Shown here: positions 59,477 to 64,000 of the stretch, piece by piece
Layout: the number at the start of each line of letters is the position of its first letter
Position numbering within the stretch: position 1 is the stretch's first letter
From: Mesorhizobium sp. L-8-3
GTDB lineage: Bacteria > Pseudomonadota > Alphaproteobacteria > Rhizobiales > Rhizobiaceae
Assembly: GCF_016756615.1 (NCBI RefSeq)
Contig: NZ_AP023262.1
Location: forward strand, 5,767,501-5,831,500
Direction of reading: 5' to 3'
Length of the DNA stretch: 64,000 nucleotides
Position numbers and translations under genes: made by a program
The notes under the pieces: model-generated
Seen by the model: the letters and a program-made list of their open reading frames with translations, nothing else
Database searches by the model: none
What the model was told of the DNA's origin: nothing

Positions 59477-61675
59477 TCACGCGGCCGATCGGCCCGGCAC
59501 GGGCGCGGAAGGCGGCTTGTAGCCCAGGGGCGTGACCAGGGTGGGCTTGCCGTAGCCGACCGCCTCGAGTTCCGCCGCCGCTTCGGCCACGGCCTTGTCG
59601 GCGGGCTCGATCACGCTCACCATCACTTCGGTCGCGGATGAGACGAGGCGCCGGATCTCCTCGGCGTCGGCCGGGCCGCATTCGACCACCACCACGTCAT
59701 AGGCCGTGGTCAGGGAATTCATGATGATCGGCAGGCGGTCGGCGGCACGCATGGCGCGCGCCGGGTCGGCCGTGCCCGGCGGAATGACGTGGCAGTCCGA
59801 ATAGAGATCGGCATGGATGACATCGGTGAACTGGGCCTCGGATGCCAGAAGATTGGTGATGCCGCGATAGACGCCGCTTTCGAGCATCGGACGCGAGGCC
59901 GCGCCGGATGCGGTAAGGTCGAGCAGGAGCACCCGCAGCCCGGCATCGGCAACCTCGCGCGCCACCAGTACGGCCGTCGCGGCCGCCTCGTCGCCCTCCG
60001 GCGAGACGAAGATAGCACGCGTCGCGCCGCCCGCGATAAGCTTTTCGGCGGCCCGCTCGATCGAGACCTCGCCGAGCGTCGGAGGAGGCTGCGGCGGCAG
60101 TTCTGCCAGCAGGCTCGGATGCAGTTCCGGAGACGGCTTGGGTTTCGGGGTGGCGGGTGCGGACGGCTCGGCACGAGGCTCCGCGACCACGACGTTGGGT
60201 TCCGGAACGGGAAGTTCGGCCGAGGACGGCATCTCCACCTGCCCCACCGGCTCGACCACCGCGCCGGGCGCCGGGCGCATCGCGCGGCCGCTGAACAGTT
60301 CCTGCAGCAAGGTCACGATCGCCGTGATCAGCAGCGAGCCGACGAAAGCGGCGCCGACGATCGGCAGGATCTTCGGGAAATAGGGTTCGGATGGAACGAT
60401 CGCCCGGGAGAAGACGCGCGCGTCGACCGGCAGGTAGCTGCGATCCGTGCGCGACGAGGCCTCGCGGTAGCGCGCGAGATAGGATTCGAGCAACTGGCGT
60501 TGCGCCGCCGCCTCCCGTTCCAGCGCCCGCAGTTCCACCTCCTGGTCGCCGGCGCGGGCGGAGGCGGCCTTGAGCGAGTTCAGGTCGCCGGTGAGTTGCT
60601 GTTCGCGCAATTGCGCGGTCTTGGCTTCGGTCTGCAGGCCCTTCAGGATCTTCTCCGCTTCGTTGCGGATCTGGCGATCGAGGTCGGCGAGCTGCGAATT
60701 CAACGCACGGATGCGCGGGTGGTTGTCGAGCAGCGTCGTCGACAGGTCGGCGATATCGGCCTTCAACTGGACCTGGCGCTCGCGCAAACGCTGGATCAGC
60801 CCCGACGACAGCACTTCGGGCAGGGAATCGAGCGAGCCGCCGTTCTGCAGCGCCGCGCGAACGCCCTGCGCGTTGGCCTCGGCGGCCGCCCGGTTCGCCC
60901 GCACGCGCGACAGTTCGGTCGCGAGTTCGGAAAGCTGCTGCGTGGCCAGCACGGAATTGTTCTGCCCGATGAGAAGGTCCGACTGCGAGCGGAAGTTCGC
61001 CACCTTGGCTTCGGCTTCCTTTACGCGCTTGGTGAGGTCGGCGATCTCCGGCTCGAGCCACTCGGTGGCATCGGAGTTCGATTGAAGCTTGGCGTCGCGG
61101 CTGACAGCGATGTAGGCGTCGGCGATCGCATTCGGCACTGCGGCCGCGAGCTTCGGGTCCTCGGAGGAGAATTCGATGACGATGACGCGCGAGCGCTCGA
61201 CACGGTAGACATAGAGCTTCTCGCGCATGGCCTTCAGCACGCGCTCTTCCGCCGGAATCTCGCTGGGGTCGGTGCGCAGCCCGGTCAACACCAGCAGGCG
61301 CCCGACCAGCGACATGTTGGCCGCCGGGTCGAACTCGGGCCGCTTTGCCAGTTCGAGCTTCTGCGCCACCTGCATCAATATGTCGGTCGAGCCGATGACC
61401 TCGACCTGGCTGGTCACCCCTTCCTCGTCCAGGACAGGGTTGGTGTTGTTCTCCCCGCCCTCGACGGCCGGGCGCGTGAAGACGGATTCGCGCGTCTCGA
61501 TGAGGATCCGCGTCTCGGCCCGGTAATGCGGCGTCGCCATCCAGGCGAGCACGAAGGCAAGGCCCGTGACGATCAGCGACACGACGGCGATGCGGCGCCA
61601 TTCCCGGACGAGGCTGGCAAACAGCCTGCCCAGATCGACGTCGACATCATTGATTGCCGTTTGAATGCCGGTCAT
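59477..61675 (-). CDS. Wzz/GNVR exopolysaccharide chain-length protein with degenerate BY-kinase domain
   Basis: A 732-residue inner-membrane protein of polysaccharide co-polymerase type 2a. Residues about 1-90 hold the Wzz domain and first helix (VVSLIVTGLAFVLAWMA), about 90-430 a periplasmic coiled coil with GNVR region (RERQVQLKADIADLSTTLLDNHPRI, in part), a second helix at about 440, a proline-rich linker and a C-terminal kinase-like domain. In that domain Walker A, normally PGEGKS, reads SPEGDEAAAT without Lys, and the Walker A'/B Asp is Glu (VVVVECGPA). No tyrosine cluster ends the protein. So it should not be an active BY-kinase. The ATG at 61675 follows GGAG. Divergent from the export lipoprotein. 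Confidence 0.88.
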   Translation of the reverse strand: MTGIQTAINDVDVDLGRLFASLVREWRRIAVVSLIVTGLAFVLAWMATPHYRAETRILIETRESVFTRPAVEGGENNTNPVLDEEGVTSQVEVIGSTDILMQVAQKLELAKRPEFDPAANMSLVGRLLVLTGLRTDPSEIPAEERVLKAMREKLYVYRVERSRVIVIEFSSEDPKLAAAVPNAIADAYIAVSRDAKLQSNSDATEWLEPEIADLTKRVKEAEAKVANFRSQSDLLIGQNNSVLATQQLSELATELSRVRANRAAAEANAQGVRAALQNGGSLDSLPEVLSSGLIQRLRERQVQLKADIADLSTTLLDNHPRIRALNSQLADLDRQIRNEAEKILKGLQTEAKTAQLREQQLTGDLNSLKAASARAGDQEVELRALEREAAAQRQLLESYLARYREASSRTDRSYLPVDARVFSRAIVPSEPYFPKILPIVGAAFVGSLLITAIVTLLQELFSGRAMRPAPGAVVEPVGQVEMPSSAELPVPEPNVVVAEPRAEPSAPATPKPKPSPELHPSLLAELPPQPPPTLGEVSIERAAEKLIAGGATRAIFVSPEGDEAAATAVLVAREVADAGLRVLLLDLTASGAASRPMLESGVYRGITNLLASEAQFTDVIHADLYSDCHVIPPGTADPARAMRAADRLPIIMNSLTTAYDVVVVECGPADAEEIRRLVSSATEVMVSVIEPADKAVAEAAAELEAVGYGKPTLVTPLGYKPPSAPVPGRSAA

Positions 61676-61702
61676 GCATCCACTCCACACAAGAACCGGT
61701 CA

Positions 61703-61719
61703 CATGGTAAACAACCATG
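61703..61719. promoter_or_regulatory. Palindrome between the exopolysaccharide operons
   Basis: CATGGT-AAACA-ACCATG, a perfect 6-bp inverted repeat, lies 28 bases before the wzz start and 170 before the lipoprotein start. It is well placed for a regulator of both operons. Confidence 0.35.
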
Positions 61720-61890
61720 GTAACCCAGCCGTTAACCCGCGCCGATCGTGCCAGCCGCGGTTGCAGCCGGCTTCTCGACCACACGTCGCCGCCCGAAGCT
61801 TTTACCGGGCATTAACCCTAACAGAGTGATAACGAGCCTACTACGAAGTGCCGGGGGCTTCCCGCCCCTCGACAGAGGTTTGCGCCGCCC

Positions 61891-62454
61891 ATGAAACGAT
61901 CGCTCCCCCTGCTCCACGCGATGCTTGCGGCGGCGATTCTCGCTGGCTGTGCCGGTTACCGTCCGGCGCCGGAGGCGTTTCACGAGGCGCTCGACAAACC
62001 CTATCTGCTCGGCGCGGGCGATCGCGTCCGCGTCACGGTCTTCGAGCAGGCGGACCTTACCAACACCTACAGCGTCGATCAGTCCGGCTACATCTCCTTC
62101 CCGCTGGTGGGTTCCATCGCCGCGCGCGGCCACTCGGCCAAGCAGATCGAAGGACAGATCGCCGCCAAGCTGCGCCAGGGTTACCTGCGCGACCCCGACG
62201 TCTCGGTCGAGATCGATCGCTACCGGCCGATCTTCGTCATGGGCGAGGTCGGGGCCGCCGGCCAGTATTCCTACGTGCCGGGGATGACCGTCTACTCGGC
62301 CATCGCCATTGCAGGCGGCTTCTCGCCGCGCGCCAATCAGGCCAATGTCGACATCACCCGCGCCATCAACGGCAAAGTCATGACCGGACGCGTCGTCACC
62401 TCCGACCCGCTGATGCCGGGCGACACCGTCTATGTGCGCGAAAGGCTGTTCTGA
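61891..62454 (+). CDS. Polysaccharide export lipoprotein (Wza/ExoF type)
   Basis: A 187-residue outer-membrane or periplasmic export protein. The signal peptide ends in the lipobox LAGC (Cys20). Then come the poly_export domain (LLGAGDRVRVTVFEQADLTN) and an SLBB-like repeat (VMGEVGAAGQYSYVPGMTV). It is about half as long as E. coli Wza and like the short OPX proteins of rhizobia, which may lack the outer-membrane helix. It starts a plus-strand exopolysaccharide operon. Confidence 0.93.
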   Translation: MKRSLPLLHAMLAAAILAGCAGYRPAPEAFHEALDKPYLLGAGDRVRVTVFEQADLTNTYSVDQSGYISFPLVGSIAARGHSAKQIEGQIAAKLRQGYLRDPDVSVEIDRYRPIFVMGEVGAAGQYSYVPGMTVYSAIAIAGGFSPRANQANVDITRAINGKVMTGRVVTSDPLMPGDTVYVRERLF

Positions 62455-62469
62455 GATCGAACCGGCCCG

Positions 62470-63609
62470 ATGCCCGTGACGACGAGAAAGCTCCGCATCG
62501 TCCACTGCTTCCGGTCGCCCGTCGGCGGGATATTCCGCCATGTGCGCGACCTCGTCGAGGCGCAGGTGGCTGCCGGCCATGCTGTCGGCATCGTATGCGA
62601 TTCGACCACGGGCGGCGCCTTCGAGGAGAAGCTGTTCGACGGCATAAGGCCAATGCTGGCGCTGGGGGTGAGCCGCACTCCCATGCAGCGGCATATCGGC
62701 CTCGGAGATATCACGTCCGCCTGGCGGACATTGAAGATCATCAAGGAATTGCAGCCGGACGTCCTGCATGGGCACGGCGCCAAGGGTGGCGTCTATGCCC
62801 GCGTCTTCGGCTCACTGCTGCGGGTTTCAAGGTCTCGCGTAGCCCGCCTCTATTCAGCGCATGGCGGAAGCCTGCACTATGACGAAACGACCGCGACGGG
62901 GAAGTTCTTCTTCGCGCTGGAGCGGGCGATGGAACGCTTCACCGACCACCTGCTCTTCGTCTCCGAATATGAGCGCGCGGTCTTCCGCCGCAAGATCGGC
63001 GAGCCCAGCGCCCCGAACAGCCTGGTGCACAACGGGCTTCGCGCCACCGAATTCGAACCCGTATCCGTGCCGCCCGGCGCCGCCGACTTCCTCTATATCG
63101 GCATGATGCGCGATCTGAAGGGACCCGACCTCTTCATCGACGCGCTCGCCGAGGCGAGCCGCCGGCTCGGGCGCCCGGTGACCGCCGTGCTGGTCGGCGA
63201 CGGCGACGACAGGCCGCGCTACGAGGCACAGGTGAAAAGCCTGGCCCTTTCGCAACATACCGTCTTCCTAAAGCCCATGCCGGCGCGCGAAGCCTTCTCG
63301 CTGGCCGAGATCGTGGTCGTGCCCTCGCGCGCCGAGGCCATGCCCTACATCGTTCTGGAGGCGCTCGCCGCCGGAAAGCCGATGATCGCGACCGCGGTGG
63401 GCGGCATTCCGGAGATTTTCGACCCGGGCCAGGCGACGCTGGTGCGCCCGGATTCTGGAGAGATCGCCGCCAGGATGGCCGATGCGCTCGGCGACTTCGC
63501 CGCCTACAGGGCGCGCATGCCCACGCCGGAGGCGCTTCGGGCTCGTTTCGGTGCCGATGTGATGGCAGCAAGCATCGAAAAGGCTTATTTTGCCGCGCTT
63601 GAGCGCTGA
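62470..63609 (+). CDS. Glycosyltransferase family 4 protein
   Basis: A 379-residue GT-B glycosyltransferase. The N-terminal fold has CFRSPVGGIFRHVRDLVEAQ and the C-terminal domain LYIGMMRDLKGPDLFIDA, with the nucleotide-sugar motif VVPSRAEAMPYIVLEALAAG (E-x7-E) and ATAVGGIPEI. It adds a sugar to a lipid-linked precursor in the cytoplasm. It follows the lipoprotein gene by 15 bases. The sugar is unknown. Confidence 0.93.
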   Translation: MPVTTRKLRIVHCFRSPVGGIFRHVRDLVEAQVAAGHAVGIVCDSTTGGAFEEKLFDGIRPMLALGVSRTPMQRHIGLGDITSAWRTLKIIKELQPDVLHGHGAKGGVYARVFGSLLRVSRSRVARLYSAHGGSLHYDETTATGKFFFALERAMERFTDHLLFVSEYERAVFRRKIGEPSAPNSLVHNGLRATEFEPVSVPPGAADFLYIGMMRDLKGPDLFIDALAEASRRLGRPVTAVLVGDGDDRPRYEAQVKSLALSQHTVFLKPMPAREAFSLAEIVVVPSRAEAMPYIVLEALAAGKPMIATAVGGIPEIFDPGQATLVRPDSGEIAARMADALGDFAAYRARMPTPEALRARFGADVMAASIEKAYFAALER

Positions 63610-63721
63610 GCGATCCCAGTCCCGAATCGCGGCCGGCGGACGTCCCAGCCGCACCCGCACGCCGAAAGGGTTTCTTAGCCCATTTCGGCTAATTGTCCGT
63701 CGCAATCCGAGACAGCCGGCC

Positions 63722-64000
63722 ATGAACGAGACCGACCCCGCCAAGCGCTTTTCGGTTGACGCCGTCCGCAAGTTCCAGGACGGCTCGGCCGACAAGAATT
63801 CGCCGCGGCAACTCAACGACGTCGCCCGCCAGGTGGCATCCCAGTACCGCCACGACACGATGTCGCCGGTGATGGTGAGTGGCGTGCTGCGGCTGGTTGA
63901 GTTCGCGCTCCTCGCGCTCTGCGGCATCGCCCTCTACGGCTACTATGTCGGCTTCTCTCACCTCTACTGGCTCTACCCGGCCGTCATCCTCGGCGGATCG
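63722..64000 (+). CDS. Undecaprenyl-phosphate sugar phosphotransferase, N-terminal part (runs off the window)
   Basis: Partial: 93 codons from the ATG at 63722 to the right edge. The start has a polar segment (residues 1-50) and then a membrane helix (VLRLVEFALLALCGIALYGY) and the start of another (YWLYPAVILGG), as in WcaJ/ExoY-type priming transferases with an N-terminal membrane domain. It would put the first sugar phosphate on undecaprenyl phosphate and so start the repeat unit. The catalytic domain is outside the window, so this rests on the N-terminus and the neighbours. Confidence 0.7.
   Translation, partial: MNETDPAKRFSVDAVRKFQDGSADKNSPRQLNDVARQVASQYRHDTMSPVMVSGVLRLVEFALLALCGIALYGYYVGFSHLYWLYPAVILGGS

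Overview
The window looks like chromosomal DNA of a high-GC alphaproteobacterium of the order Hyphomicrobiales (Rhizobiales), most likely a Mesorhizobium/Aquamicrobium/Phyllobacteriaceae-type organism. The evidence is the clpP-clpX-lon-hupB order, the metY / CoA-binding / rplM-rpsI / agmatinase-argC-ctaA gene set, a Rhizobiales-type porin, a rhizobial exopolysaccharide locus and rhizopine (moc)-like oxygenase genes. This placement comes from gene content and order read by eye; no database search was done.

Layout. 0.1-4.7 kb: a homocysteine S-methyltransferase-family gene with a divergent TetR regulator, a small secreted/anchored hypothetical protein, tRNA-Asp, tRNA-Val and a probable permuted NlpC/P60-like (papain-fold) protein. 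4.8-10.2 kb: the protein quality-control block hupB, lon, clpX, clpP, all on the minus strand. 10.4-12.9 kb: a sarcosine-oxidase-like flavoenzyme divergent from a cytochrome P450. 13.0-19.3 kb: an arsenic resistance island with two ArsR regulators, two unrelated arsenate reductases, Acr3, ArsH, an ArsO-like flavoprotein with a cysteine-rich tail and an MFS permease. 19.4-23.4 kb: core-like metabolic genes (cupin, metY, CoA-binding protein, enoyl-CoA hydratase-like protein, thioesterase).

23.5-39.2 kb is the most unusual part. It is a catabolic island with four regulators (LacI, IclR, TetR and their divergent promoters). One operon encodes a MocD/MocE/MocF-like membrane oxygenase, Rieske ferredoxin and reductase, together with a PanB paralogue that has lost the metal ligands of ketopantoate hydroxymethyltransferase. 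A second operon carries a SnoaL-like protein, a vestigial maleylacetate reductase start, a two-domain EthD-like protein, an AroE-like dehydrogenase with a changed substrate anchor and a TIM-barrel isomerase/dehydratase. A third encodes a complete TRAP transporter, a Gfo/Idh/MocA dehydrogenase and a type II dehydroquinase. Together they suggest uptake and breakdown of a hydroxylated carbocyclic acid (quinate/shikimate-like or a methylated cyclitol relative); the substrate is inference.

39.6-40.6 kb: rplM-rpsI with a clear promoter and a terminator-like hairpin in the leader. 40.6-53.0 kb: a second accessory block with an APC antiporter, a TPR protein, the arginine deiminase operon arcD-arcA-arcB-arcC, a decayed gene, a porin and a glycerophosphodiesterase. 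53.1-56.9 kb: agmatinase, argC, ctaA and a DUF2842 protein. 57.0-64.0 kb: exopolysaccharide genes (polysaccharide deacetylase, FemAB/GNAT-type acyltransferase, Wzz with a degenerate tyrosine-kinase domain, Wza-like lipoprotein, GT4 glycosyltransferase, and the truncated start of a priming sugar-phosphate transferase).

Across the window a family of intergenic elements built from 7-base tandem units (GTGAATG, or GCGAATA) facing inverted copies of the same unit occurs at about 7.9, 21.25 and 59.4 kb.
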